The notes beneath the pieces are model-generated. The model had not been told where the DNA came from. It did no database searches and was given only the letters and a program-made list of their open reading frames with translations. The translations under genes and the position numbers were made by a program. A stretch of DNA of 46,491 nucleotides from DASPUH01 sp035622975 (GTDB lineage Bacteria > Chloroflexota > Limnocylindria > Limnocylindrales > CSP1-4), in the NCBI GenBank assembly GCA_035622975.1, contig DASPUH010000074.1, forward strand, positions 1 to 46,491, written 5' to 3'. Shown one piece after another: positions 32,763 to 41,147 of the stretch. Position 1 is the first letter of the stretch. Every line of letters starts with the position of its first letter.

Positions 32763-33494
32763 TCAGGCGCCCGGCCGCGATGGTGCCCGGACGCGCCGCA
32801 CAGGCGTGATTCGCGCCCTAACGTGCCCCGGAGTCAGTTCTGACCACATCGAGAGGACCCTCACCGGCTCGCCGGGATCGCGGAGCCATGACCGGATGCG
32901 GCGACCATCAGCCGGGTAGGCGGCACGCAGCATCGTCCGATGAGCGGCGACCCGGCGGCGGTTGGTGGTCCCAGCGGCCACGACCACCCAGCCGCTGACC
33001 GTTCGCGCGTGCCAGCCCCGCTCGGCGGCGATCCGTGGTGCAAGCCGGACCTTGCGGTCCAGGGTCCCGATCAGCTCCTGCACGTCGACGATGGCCGTCT
33101 TCAGTTCGATCACCAACAGGCTGGCAGTCGCGGGGTGCCAGGCCAGGATGTCGATGATCCCTCGCTCTCCGTAGATGCTGAAGGAGACTTCGGGCAGGAG
33201 CATCCAGCCGACCGACCCCAAGTGACCGGCGATCTGCTCGTGGAATGCCGCGTGGCGCGCGTTGACCTCCCGGGCCAGTTCACCGCCACGCCAGCGAGCC
33301 AGCAGCTCGAGGCGGATGTCAAGGACCGAGCCGATGCGGCGGAGCGTGGCGATGGACAGACGATCGAGGTGACCCCGCTCCAGCCGGGAGATGAGCGAGG
33401 CGTCGACACCGGCCCGACTGGCCACATCCACCTGGCGCCAGCGCCGCTTGAGGCGAACGGCGCGCAACGCCGCGCCCACCTGCTGGTCGTTCAC
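32763..33494 (-). CDS. XRE helix-turn-helix fused to PD-(D/E)XK nuclease-like domain (copy 2)
   Basis: From GTG 33494 the protein has 243 residues. The HTH is canonical (RQVDVASRAGVDASLISRLE, residues 20-39). The nuclease-like part has Glu102, Asp115 (GERGIIDILAW), Glu130-x-Lys132 (LVIELKT) and Gln139, all at the same positions as in the paralogue at 9983-10726. A shared C-terminal block (IRSWLRDPGEP) precedes a basic tail. It is the third gene on this strand after the cupin-cyclase and the glyoxalase-like gene, 49 bases behind the latter. No methylase accompanies it. It could be a nuclease under HTH targeting, or a regulator using a nuclease fold to bind DNA. Confidence 0.75.
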   Translation of the reverse strand: MNDQQVGAALRAVRLKRRWRQVDVASRAGVDASLISRLERGHLDRLSIATLRRIGSVLDIRLELLARWRGGELAREVNARHAAFHEQIAGHLGSVGWMLLPEVSFSIYGERGIIDILAWHPATASLLVIELKTAIVDVQELIGTLDRKVRLAPRIAAERGWHARTVSGWVVVAAGTTNRRRVAAHRTMLRAAYPADGRRIRSWLRDPGEPVRVLSMWSELTPGHVRARITPVRRVRAPSRPGA

Positions 33495-33543
33495 CGCGGG
33501 AGCGTGACCCACGGCGCTTGGCCGGGACTTTCGTGACCTCTGC

Positions 33544-34353
33544 TCAGCCTGGGGTGAGGCGCCAGCGGCAGCCCAGCAGGTCGAGCTCGCGAGCCTCAAC
33601 GCCGCCCGACAGGTCGATCGTCATGCGGGGCACCCCGGGGCGTGCGGGGGCGACCCGCAGGCTCTGCCGTCCGATCGACGCGTCCCGAGCGCCGCCGCCC
33701 ACGAGCGCCGGCCGGAAGAGCAGGCCGAGCTCGCGACCCAGCCTCCCGACGGTCCCCGTGACGGTGGGCACACCGAGGGTCACGGCGCGCAGCCGCACGG
33801 GCGTGCCCAACGGATGGACCGCGCGGACTCGGGCGGCGCGTTCCTGGTCCGTCCATTCGGCCGCGGTGCGGTCGTGCTCGATCATGAAGACGGTGGGCCA
33901 CGTGGCTCGCGGGGGAGTGGCGCCCGATCCGGCAGGGCCGGAGCGGGCCATCCGCCAGCGCACGACCCTGCCATCCGGCCGTGCCCGCTGCCCGTCGCTG
34001 ATCGTGGCGGATCGGGTGACGGCTGCGTCCGACGCGAGGTCGTCGCTCGCCAGGGTCAGCCCGACCGGTGCACCGCCCGACGCGAGGGTGTGGCCGGGCG
34101 CACGCGCGGCACCACCCTCGGCCAGCGTCGCGGCCACTGCCGCGCCGAACCAGTTCGCGGCGGCGGTCCGGGCATCCTCGATGGCCACCAGTTCGAGGTA
34201 CGAGTCGCCCCACCAGGCCAGCCGATTCTCTGTCCCGAGCGCGGGGTGCCGGCCGCCGTCACCTACCTCCAGACCCAGCGACGCCTCGAGCCGCTCGGCA
34301 GCCGCATCCAGGTCCACGACGGCCACGATGAGGTGGTCGAGGCCGACCAGCAA
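33544..34353 (-). CDS. glyoxalase-like (VOC superfamily) protein, TTG start
   Basis: The 269-residue product matches the glyoxalase-like domain found in many actinobacterial and Chloroflexota proteins. It starts with LVGLDHLIVAVVDLDAAAER, then RLAWWGDSYLELVAIEDA, and ends with a second VOC-type half (MTIDLSGGVEARELDLLG). The start is TTG at 34353, one base after the TAG of the cupin-cyclase gene. Metal-ligand His9 (LDHL) and Glu56 (YLELV) are present. The reaction is unknown. Gene order puts it in an operon with a signalling cyclase and the HTH-nuclease protein. Confidence 0.72.
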   Translation of the reverse strand: MLVGLDHLIVAVVDLDAAAERLEASLGLEVGDGGRHPALGTENRLAWWGDSYLELVAIEDARTAAANWFGAAVAATLAEGGAARAPGHTLASGGAPVGLTLASDDLASDAAVTRSATISDGQRARPDGRVVRWRMARSGPAGSGATPPRATWPTVFMIEHDRTAAEWTDQERAARVRAVHPLGTPVRLRAVTLGVPTVTGTVGRLGRELGLLFRPALVGGGARDASIGRQSLRVAPARPGVPRMTIDLSGGVEARELDLLGCRWRLTPG

Positions 34354-34354
34354 C

Positions 34355-35218
34355 CTAGGCCTGCCCGGGTTCGACCAGGAGGAACAGCTGGCGCTCCCCG
34401 TCCAACCCCTTCAGAGCATGGCGGCCGCGATCGGTGAACCGCAGGCCGGAGCCCTCCAGCAGGTCGTGCGTGGTGGATGAGACCAGGATCTCGCCTGGGC
34501 CAGCGAGCGCGGCGACACGCGCGGCCGCGTGAACGGCCACGCCGCGTGCGTTGCTGCTCGTGAGCTCCACCTCGCCGGTGTGGAGGCCGGCGCGGATGGC
34601 CAGCCCCAGGTCAGCCGCGGCCGCGCGCATCGCGGCGGCACAGCGGACCGCCCGCGCCGGACCGTCGAAGGAGGCCACGAACCCATCTCCCGTGGTGTTG
34701 ATCTCGCGCCCGCGGAACCGGTCCAGCTCGGCGCGCATCCGGTCGTTGTGCTCCAGGAGCAGGCTCCGCCAGGCTGCGTCGCCCACCCGCTCCAGGGTGG
34801 CCGTGGAGTCGACGATGTCGGTGAAGAGGATCGTGGCCAGCGTGCGCTCGCCGATCGTGTCCGGACGCACGCCGTACGTTCGCGCGCTGGCGAACTCGAT
34901 GACGTCCCACGCCTCGTCACCCACGACCCAGGCGTCGTGGCCGGGCGGGATCTCGTACGCGTCGTTGGCCCGCAGCTCGAGTTCGGTGCCGTCATCCAGC
35001 ATCACGTGCAGGCGGCCGGTGATGACGTAGCCCACGTGACGGTTCTGGCACGACGTCCCGCCGATGATCGGGGCGACGTCCGTCGACCAGCGCCAGCCGG
35101 GCTGGTAGATCAGCCGCGCCAGGGCCGTTTCGTCCAGATGGACGACATCGATGCGGCCGTGCTCGAACGGGCGCACCTCATCCGGCGTGGCGAAGCTCCT
35201 GCGCTGCAGTCGCGGCAT
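34355..35218 (-). CDS. cupin domain fused to class III adenylate/guanylate cyclase
   Basis: The 287-residue protein has an N-terminal cupin (residues about 30-110; RHVGYVITGRLHVMLDDGTE and the second motif ANDAYEIPPGHDAWVVGD) and a class III nucleotide cyclase (about 125-287). Metal aspartates are Asp134 (LFTDIVDSTATLE) and Asp178 (NTTGDGFVASF); GVAVHAAARV replaces the common Asn of NxAAR with His, as in several actinobacterial cyclases. The predicted role is small-molecule sensing by the cupin coupled to cAMP or cGMP synthesis. ATG 35218 is 6 bases after CAGAAT and divergent from the FAH-family gene. Longer starts upstream would run through that promoter and look unreal. Confidence 0.82.
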   Translation of the reverse strand: MPRLQRRSFATPDEVRPFEHGRIDVVHLDETALARLIYQPGWRWSTDVAPIIGGTSCQNRHVGYVITGRLHVMLDDGTELELRANDAYEIPPGHDAWVVGDEAWDVIEFASARTYGVRPDTIGERTLATILFTDIVDSTATLERVGDAAWRSLLLEHNDRMRAELDRFRGREINTTGDGFVASFDGPARAVRCAAAMRAAAADLGLAIRAGLHTGEVELTSSNARGVAVHAAARVAALAGPGEILVSSTTHDLLEGSGLRFTDRGRHALKGLDGERQLFLLVEPGQA

Positions 35219-35224
35219 CGCCGC

Positions 35225-35253
35225 ATTCTGCACGACGGACCGCCCGCTAGACT
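35225..35253. promoter_or_regulatory. divergent leaderless promoters
   Basis: Minus-strand CAGAAT (35230-35225) is 6 bases before the cyclase ATG at 35218. Plus-strand TAGACT (35248-35253) is 6 bases before the FAH-family ATG at 35260. Both start sites lie inside a 41-base gap, so the two genes probably share control. Confidence 0.5.
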
Positions 35254-35259
35254 CGCCCG

Positions 35260-36276
35260 ATGCGCCTCGCCCATGTCCGCGAACAGCACGCCGCGACGGG
35301 CACGCCCTTCCGGCTGGCCGCCGCCCTGGACGCCACCGGCAGCGCCTGGCTCGACCTGGAGCCGGCACGGCGGCGCCTCGTCACCCGCGATCCCCATCGG
35401 GCACACAACGAGCCCCTCCTGCGCGAGCCGATCACGACCCTGGATGCCCACCTGGCGGCGGGCCACCGGGTCGATGAGCTGGCCGACATCGCGGCCCCCT
35501 TCCTGGCCGATCCGCCCGAGCCCGATGACGACCTGATACTGGATCCACGCGACCTGACGTTCGGCCCTCCCATCCTCCGGCCGCTGAGCTTCCGGGACTT
35601 CTACGCCTTCGAGACCCACGTCGCGGCGATGTGGGCGCGCCGCAACGACACCATCCCGGAGGCGTGGTATCGCCTGCCGATCTTCTACTTCAGCAACGTC
35701 TCCGAGGTCCGCGGGCCCGGCCAGCCGGCGTGGGCACCGGGCGGCAGCCACGAGCTGGACTACGAGCTGGAGATCGGCGCGCTCATCGACACGCCGGCCA
35801 TGGACCTGGGACCGGACCGCGCGGAGGACGTCATCGGCGGCTACTTCGTCCTCAACGACTGGTCGGCCCGTGACCTGCAGCGCGACGAGTCCACGGTGCG
35901 CCTGGGCCCCGCGAAGGGCAAGGACTTCGCCGTGAGCATCGGTCCGTGGCTGGTCACGCCCGACGAATTGGCCGACCGGAGGCACGGCAAGGGCTACGAC
36001 CTCATCGGCACCGCCGCGGTCAACGGCCGCGAATGCAGCCGCGGCTCATGGTCGGCCATCCACCACGGCTTCGGCGAGATGCTGGCCCGCGCCTCCGCTG
36101 ACGTCCACCTCCGGCCGGGCGACATCGTGGGCAGCGGCACGATCGGCGGCGGGAGCCTGCTGGAGGTCCGCGAGGGGACGCTGGGACGGTTCCTGCAGCC
36201 CGGCGACGTGGTCAGCCTGACGATCGAGCGGCTGGGCCGCCTCGACTCCCCGGTCGTGGCGCGGCCCACCGCGTGA
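35260..36276 (+). CDS. fumarylacetoacetate hydrolase-family protein
   Basis: The 338-residue protein has the FAH C-terminal fold: RPLSFRDFYAFETHVAAMW, HELDYELEIGALID with metal-binding Glu residues, GYFVLNDWSARDLQ, AKGKDFAVSIGPWLVTPDEL and GDIVGSGTIGGGSLLEV. In this window HPPD and homogentisate dioxygenase genes are present, so cleavage of fumarylacetoacetate (or maleylacetoacetate) to fumarate and acetoacetate is the most likely job. Related hydrolases and decarboxylases share the fold. ATG 35260 is 6 bases after TAGACT. Its stop overlaps the GTG of the MoxR gene (GTGA). Confidence 0.85.
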   Translation: MRLAHVREQHAATGTPFRLAAALDATGSAWLDLEPARRRLVTRDPHRAHNEPLLREPITTLDAHLAAGHRVDELADIAAPFLADPPEPDDDLILDPRDLTFGPPILRPLSFRDFYAFETHVAAMWARRNDTIPEAWYRLPIFYFSNVSEVRGPGQPAWAPGGSHELDYELEIGALIDTPAMDLGPDRAEDVIGGYFVLNDWSARDLQRDESTVRLGPAKGKDFAVSIGPWLVTPDELADRRHGKGYDLIGTAAVNGRECSRGSWSAIHHGFGEMLARASADVHLRPGDIVGSGTIGGGSLLEVREGTLGRFLQPGDVVSLTIERLGRLDSPVVARPTA

Positions 36277-37313
36277 GCCGGGGACACCTCGAGATGCCAC
36301 CGCCCGACCCGACCGACCCGCCCGACCCGACCGACGCGCTCGACCCCACCGGCCAGCACGGCCGCCGGATCTGGGAGGCGCTCCATGGCTCGGTCGCCCT
36401 CGCCGTCGTGGGCCAGGAGGCAGCCCTCCGCCTGCTGGCCGTGGCCCTGCTCGCCGGGGGTCACGCCCTCGTCGAGGACGTGCCGGGCACCGGCAAGACG
36501 CTGCTCGCGCGCGCCTTCGCGGCCTCGCTTGGCCTGACGTTCGGGCGCGTCCAGGGCACGCCGGACCTGCTGCCCACCGACGTCACCGGCTCCAGCATCC
36601 TGACCGGCGACGGCGGGGACACGGGCACGGGCTTCCGCTTCGTCGCCGGTCCCGTCTTCAACCAGGTGCTGCTCGTCGACGAGATCAACCGCGCGACGCC
36701 GCGCACCCAGTCGTCCCTGCTGGAGGCCATGCAGGAGGGGCGCGTCTCCGTGGACGGCGTGACCCGACCGCTGCCGACGCCCTTCCTCGTGCTCGCCACC
36801 CAGAACCCGGTCGAGCTGGAGGGCACGTTCGCCTTGCCGGAGGCACAGCTTGATCGCTTCCTCGTGCGAGTCGCGGTCGGCTACCCGAGCGAGGACGGTG
36901 AACGGGCCATCGCGCGGCGCTACCGCGACGCGGCCGAGCCGCTCGAGCGCATCACCCCGGTCCTGCAGGCGGCCCAGGTCGTGGCCCTCCAGGACCGCGT
37001 CCGCTCGGTGACCGTGACCGATGCGGTGGAGTCGTACCTGGTGGCCATCGTCCGCGCAACGCGGGACCACCCGGCGGTGCGGCTGGGGGCCAGCCCACGA
37101 GCGAGCGTGGCTCTCTACCGATCGAGCCAGGCCTGGGCGCTGCTGGCGGGACGGGACTTCGTGCTGCCCGATGACGTGGCGGCGGTCGCCCCGGCCGTCC
37201 TGGCGCATCGCCTGACCGTGGAGCTCGAGCAGGAGCTGCGCGGGGCGACGCGCGAGGGCGTCGTAGGGGAGGTCCTCGACGGCGTGCCCGTGCCGGTGAC
37301 CGCGCCGGGGTGA
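36273..37313 (+). CDS. MoxR-family AAA+ ATPase
   Basis: The product has 346 residues. Its N-terminal Pro/Asp repeat (DPTDPPDPTD) is disordered. The AAA+ core has Walker A DVPGTGKTLLARA (70-82), Walker B VLLVDEINRA (132-141), sensor 1 LATQNPVELEGTF and a lid domain ending with ELRGATREGVVG. MoxR ATPases act as chaperones that mature protein complexes, often with a DUF58 partner next door, as here. The GTG start at 36273 overlaps the FAH stop; ATG at 36294 is equally possible and still gives the whole core. The client is unknown. Confidence 0.93.
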   Translation: MSRGHLEMPPPDPTDPPDPTDALDPTGQHGRRIWEALHGSVALAVVGQEAALRLLAVALLAGGHALVEDVPGTGKTLLARAFAASLGLTFGRVQGTPDLLPTDVTGSSILTGDGGDTGTGFRFVAGPVFNQVLLVDEINRATPRTQSSLLEAMQEGRVSVDGVTRPLPTPFLVLATQNPVELEGTFALPEAQLDRFLVRVAVGYPSEDGERAIARRYRDAAEPLERITPVLQAAQVVALQDRVRSVTVTDAVESYLVAIVRATRDHPAVRLGASPRASVALYRSSQAWALLAGRDFVLPDDVAAVAPAVLAHRLTVELEQELRGATREGVVGEVLDGVPVPVTAPG

Positions 37314-37329
37314 CCGGGCCCCCGATCCG

Positions 37330-38565
37330 ATGATCCTGCTGGTCGCGCTGGCGCTCGTCTTCGTCCTCCTCGGCGCCTCGCTGGCCCTGCCGGGCGTCGT
37401 CCTCATCGGCGTCGTGACCGTCCTTGTGGTCCTGACGATGGAGCTGTGGCATCGGCACGGCCTGGACGGGGTGACCTACGACCGGGACCTGGGCACCGGC
37501 CGGGCCATCTGGGGCGACGAGGTGGAGGTGCGCCTCACCGCCTGGAACGCCAAGCTCCTGCCGCTGCCGCGCCTCACGACCGACGACCTGGTGGAGGGCG
37601 GTGGCCTGGACGTCGTGGAGCTGCCCCTCACCCGCAGCGACGTGGCCGGCGTCTCGATCCTGCGCAGCCGCTGGTCCCTCCTGTGGTACGAGCGGGTCAC
37701 CCGCCACCTCCATGTCCGGGCGGTGCGGCGCGGCGTGTTCGACCTGGGTCCGGTACGCCTCGAGGCGGCCGATCTCTTCGGCCGGGAGGTCGCCGTTGAG
37801 GAACGGCCGCTGGCCGGCACCTTCACCGTGCTGCCTCGATCGGTGCCCGTCGTCACGGCCCTGCCGTCACGGGCACCGCTCGGGGTCCGCCGTGCGACCC
37901 AGAGCCTCTTCCACGACCCGGCCCTCTTCGCCGGGGTGCGGCCGTACCAGCCAGGTGACGCGCCGCGCCAGCGCCACTGGCGTGCATCGGCGCGCACCGG
38001 CCGGCCGCTGACGAAGCGGTACGAGCCGTCCCACGAGCGTCAGGTGGTGATCGTCCTGGACGTCCAGACGGGGCCCGGCCCGCACTGGCTGCCCGGCGTG
38101 GACGAGACGCTCATCGAGGTCCTGGCCGTCGCCGCCGCCTCCCTGGCGCGGGCCGTCGTGGGCGCCGGCGATGCCTGCGGTTTCGCGGCAGCCATCCGGG
38201 CAGGGGCGCCGCGCCAGGTCTCGTACATCGCGCCGCGCTCCGGGCCGCAGCAGGCGACGCGCATCGCGGCGCTGATCGCCCACATCGGCCTGTACGTCGC
38301 CGCGCCGTACGAGCGGGCCCTGGCCGCGGTGGCCCTGCGCGTGCCTCCGGGCACGACCCTGGTGACGGTGAGCAGCCGGCCCCCGACGCGCTACCTGGCG
38401 ACGCTGCGCCACCTCGTGCGCAGCGGCTTCGTGGTGCAGCACGTCGCCGTGGGGCCCGGCGCGGCGGCGGCCGCGGCGACCCTGCGGCGGGCGCGCATCC
38501 CGGCCGTGGTGGGTCACCTGGAACCCGACTGGAGGCGGGCCGATGCCTTCGTCACGACGGGCTGA
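37330..38565 (+). CDS. DUF58 (vWA-like) membrane-anchored protein
   Basis: The 411-residue protein has two N-terminal hydrophobic helices (residues 2-18 and 20-37), a beta-rich middle (DEVEVRLTAWNAKLLPLPRL) and the DUF58 signature GVRPYQPGDAPRQRHWRASA near 202-221, followed by a vWA-like fold (VVIVLDVQTGP). It is the standard partner of MoxR in bacterial gene pairs. The start is ATG 37330, 16 bases after moxR. The last 23 bases overlap the next gene. It probably works with the DUF4129 protein in the cell envelope. Confidence 0.92.
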   Translation: MILLVALALVFVLLGASLALPGVVLIGVVTVLVVLTMELWHRHGLDGVTYDRDLGTGRAIWGDEVEVRLTAWNAKLLPLPRLTTDDLVEGGGLDVVELPLTRSDVAGVSILRSRWSLLWYERVTRHLHVRAVRRGVFDLGPVRLEAADLFGREVAVEERPLAGTFTVLPRSVPVVTALPSRAPLGVRRATQSLFHDPALFAGVRPYQPGDAPRQRHWRASARTGRPLTKRYEPSHERQVVIVLDVQTGPGPHWLPGVDETLIEVLAVAAASLARAVVGAGDACGFAAAIRAGAPRQVSYIAPRSGPQQATRIAALIAHIGLYVAAPYERALAAVALRVPPGTTLVTVSSRPPTRYLATLRHLVRSGFVVQHVAVGPGAAAAAATLRRARIPAVVGHLEPDWRRADAFVTTG

Positions 38566-39865
38566 CGTGGGCGGCGCTGGTCTGGCCCTCGTCGAGGCAG
38601 CGATGGAAGGTGGCTGGCTGCTGGTCGTCTATGCCGGCTTCGAGGTCGGCCTCATGCGCCACCTGCCATCGCTGGGGCCGCTCGAGTTCGGGCTCGCCGC
38701 GCTGCTGGGCATCTGGATCGGCCGCCGGCCGCGAACGTGGCCGAGGCCCCGCGCCCTGGTCGCGCTGGCGGGTGTCGTCGTGATCGGTTGGCTGGCCAGC
38801 CCGGCCACCTGGGCCGCCCTCCAGACCGGCGCGCTGCCGGCGGCCCTGGCCGCACATCCGGGGGCGCTCCTGCTGGGCGCCGCGGTGCTGCGAGGAGGGG
38901 CCCACCGCGATCCCCTCGACGACGTGGATACGAGCGCCAACCTCCTGCGCTACCTCACGCCGATCCTGCTCCTGCCGTGGCTGGTCGGGGCCATCATCCC
39001 GGAGGCGGGACTGCGCCTGGCGTTCGTGGGCTCGGCCTGGATGGGCACGCTCGTGTTCGTCGTGACCGGCTTCGCCGCGCTCGGCTTCGGGCGCGTGCGG
39101 TTGCTGGGCCTGACGGCCGACCCGCGTGACCGGGCCGGACGGACGTGGTTCCTCGTCACCGCAGCGGTGCCGCTGGCGCTCATCGCGGTGGGGGTGCCAC
39201 TTGCCCTGTGGGTCGGCCTCCGGCCGGAAGACCTGGCGGAGGCGCTCGTGCGGCCGGGCGTCCTCCTGTTCACGATCGTGGCCCTCCTGGTCGCCCCGCC
39301 CATCGCCGCGGGCGGGGTCCTGGCCGGCCTGATCACACCGGGGCACGCCACGGTGCCCAACGCGGGCGGAGGCACCGGCAGCGGTATCGCCCTCGGTGGG
39401 CTGGACTCCGGGCAACTGGTCACGGTCGCCCTCGTGCTGACGGTCGTCATCGCGGTGTGCATCCTGCTCGTGCTGCGCTGGCTGCGGCCGCCACGCCTCG
39501 ACGGGGCGGAGCGACCGCGCATCCGGGAGGAGCGGGCCATCGTCGTCCCCGCCCGCGTGCCGCGGCCCGCGCGGCGGACGGGGCGCCCCGCACCGGCCGT
39601 GCCGCGCGACGCGGTGGCCGCCTACCTGGCCACGCTGGACCTCCTGGCCGACGACCCCGGCCGGGCGCGGCGCCCGTCCGAGACGCCGGCCAGGCATGCC
39701 CGGCGGCTCGCCGACGCGGGGGAAGACCTGGCGCCTGGCCCGCTGCGCCGCCTGGCCGCCGACTACCAGCTGGCCCGCTACGCCGAGCGGCGGATCTCCC
39801 CGCCGGAGACCCGCCGCGCCCTGGCCCGCTGGCGCCGCCACCGGGAGCCGCCCCGGACGGCCTAG
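38543..39865 (+). CDS. membrane protein with C-terminal DUF4129 domain
   Basis: The 440-residue protein has about eight hydrophobic helices in residues 15-320, then a cytoplasmic or periplasmic arm with Arg/Pro-rich linker, then a DUF4129-like C-terminus (residues about 360-430) with VAAYLATLDLLADD, SETPARHARRLADAG and AADYQLARYAERRISPPETR. DUF4129 proteins are the usual third member of MoxR-DUF58 loci, often beside a transglutaminase, which is missing here. The start overlaps DUF58 by 23 bases. Function in envelope stress or protease maturation is only inferred from the family's context. Confidence 0.82.
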   Translation: MPSSRRADVGGAGLALVEAAMEGGWLLVVYAGFEVGLMRHLPSLGPLEFGLAALLGIWIGRRPRTWPRPRALVALAGVVVIGWLASPATWAALQTGALPAALAAHPGALLLGAAVLRGGAHRDPLDDVDTSANLLRYLTPILLLPWLVGAIIPEAGLRLAFVGSAWMGTLVFVVTGFAALGFGRVRLLGLTADPRDRAGRTWFLVTAAVPLALIAVGVPLALWVGLRPEDLAEALVRPGVLLFTIVALLVAPPIAAGGVLAGLITPGHATVPNAGGGTGSGIALGGLDSGQLVTVALVLTVVIAVCILLVLRWLRPPRLDGAERPRIREERAIVVPARVPRPARRTGRPAPAVPRDAVAAYLATLDLLADDPGRARRPSETPARHARRLADAGEDLAPGPLRRLAADYQLARYAERRISPPETRRALARWRRHREPPRTA

Positions 39866-39868
39866 ACT
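39863..39868 (+). promoter_or_regulatory. -10 element of hmgA
   Basis: TAGACT lies 32 bases before the ATG at 39901. A GGGAGG Shine-Dalgarno-like sequence (39884-39889) lies between them, so this copy of the motif drives a leadered mRNA. Confidence 0.5.
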
Positions 39869-39900
39869 GGCCTTCGACCGCACGGGAGGCCAGTCGCGCC

Positions 39901-41124
39901 ATGCACTACGTCCAGCACGGCAGCGTGCCGCGCCAGCGCCACACCCAGCACCGCGCCCCGGACGGCTCGCTGTACGCCGAGGAGTTGTTCGGCGTGGAGG
40001 GCTTCACCGGCCGCAGCTCGCTGCTCTACCACCTCGTGCCCCCGACCCGCACGCATCGCGTGGAGGCCGGCCCGGTCATCGCCCTCGAGCGGGCGGCAGA
40101 GCGGGTCCACCGCCACCATCTGGTCAAGACCGCCGGCCTGCCGCCCTCGGGGGACGTGGTGGGCGGGCGCGTGCCGCTCTTCTTCAACCGCGATGTGGTG
40201 ATGGGCATCGTCCGCCCGGCGGAGGCGATGCCAGCCGGCCGGTTCTACCGCAACGGCGAGGGCGACGAGCTCCTGTACGTCCACGACGGCCGCGGGCGGT
40301 TCGAGTCGGTCTTCGGGACCCTGGACTACGAGCCCGGCGACTACCTCGTCATCCCCATCGGCACGACGTGGCGCCTGGACCCGGCGCCGGGCGTGGACCA
40401 GCGCATGCTCTGGCTGGAGACGCCGGGTGAGATCGAACCGCCACGGCGCTACCGCAACGAGTACGGCCAGCTACTGGAGCACGCGCCGTACTACCACCGT
40501 GACATCCGCGTCCCCGCCGACGTGCCGCCGCACGCGGAGACGGGCGACTTCACCATCGACGTCAAGGCCCGCGGTCAGCTGACCCGCTACCACTACCACC
40601 AGCATCCGCTGGACGTGGTGGGTTGGGACGGCTACCTCTACCCCTACATCTTCAACATCGGCGACTTCCAGCCCATCACCGGACGCGTCCACCAGCCGCC
40701 TCCGGTGCACCAGACGTTCCAGGGGCCCAACTTCGTGGTCTGCTCGTTCGTGCCCCGCAAGTTCGACTACCACCCGCTGGCCATCCCGGCGCCCTACAAC
40801 CACTCCAACATCAACAGCGACGAGGTCATCTACTACGTGGCCGGCAACTTCATGAGCCGCCGTGGGGTGGACGTCAGCTCGTTCACGGTGCACCCCGGCG
40901 GCATCCCCCATGGCCCGCACCCGGGCACCGCGGAGGCCTCGATCGGCCGGGAGGGCACGGAGGAGCTGGCGGTCATGGTCGACACGTTCCATCCGCTCGA
41001 CCTGACGGTCCAGGCCGCCGGCCTGGAGGATGCCGCCTACCCCTACTCCTGGCTGCCGGCAGAGGACGCATCCGCCGAGGCGCGGGAACTGGCTGAGCGC
41101 GGCCCGGAGGCCTTCCCCGACTGA
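39901..41124 (+). CDS. hmgA: homogentisate 1,2-dioxygenase
   Basis: The 407-residue cupin-fold dioxygenase opens the homogentisate ring to maleylacetoacetate. Metal-ligand candidates are His301 and Glu308 (PYNHSNINSDEVIYYVAGNF) and His337 (GGIPHGPHPG). MHYVQHGSVPRQRHTQH at the start and LEHAPYYHRDIRVPADV in the middle are typical of bacterial HGD. It belongs to the same pathway as hpd and the FAH-family gene on this strand. The start ATG 39901 has a GGGAGG upstream. The frame also reads back into the DUF4129 gene but that is not protein-like. Confidence 0.95.
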   Translation: MHYVQHGSVPRQRHTQHRAPDGSLYAEELFGVEGFTGRSSLLYHLVPPTRTHRVEAGPVIALERAAERVHRHHLVKTAGLPPSGDVVGGRVPLFFNRDVVMGIVRPAEAMPAGRFYRNGEGDELLYVHDGRGRFESVFGTLDYEPGDYLVIPIGTTWRLDPAPGVDQRMLWLETPGEIEPPRRYRNEYGQLLEHAPYYHRDIRVPADVPPHAETGDFTIDVKARGQLTRYHYHQHPLDVVGWDGYLYPYIFNIGDFQPITGRVHQPPPVHQTFQGPNFVVCSFVPRKFDYHPLAIPAPYNHSNINSDEVIYYVAGNFMSRRGVDVSSFTVHPGGIPHGPHPGTAEASIGREGTEELAVMVDTFHPLDLTVQAAGLEDAAYPYSWLPAEDASAEARELAERGPEAFPD

Positions 41125-41147
41125 GCGCGGCGTGGTTCACTGTGGCC

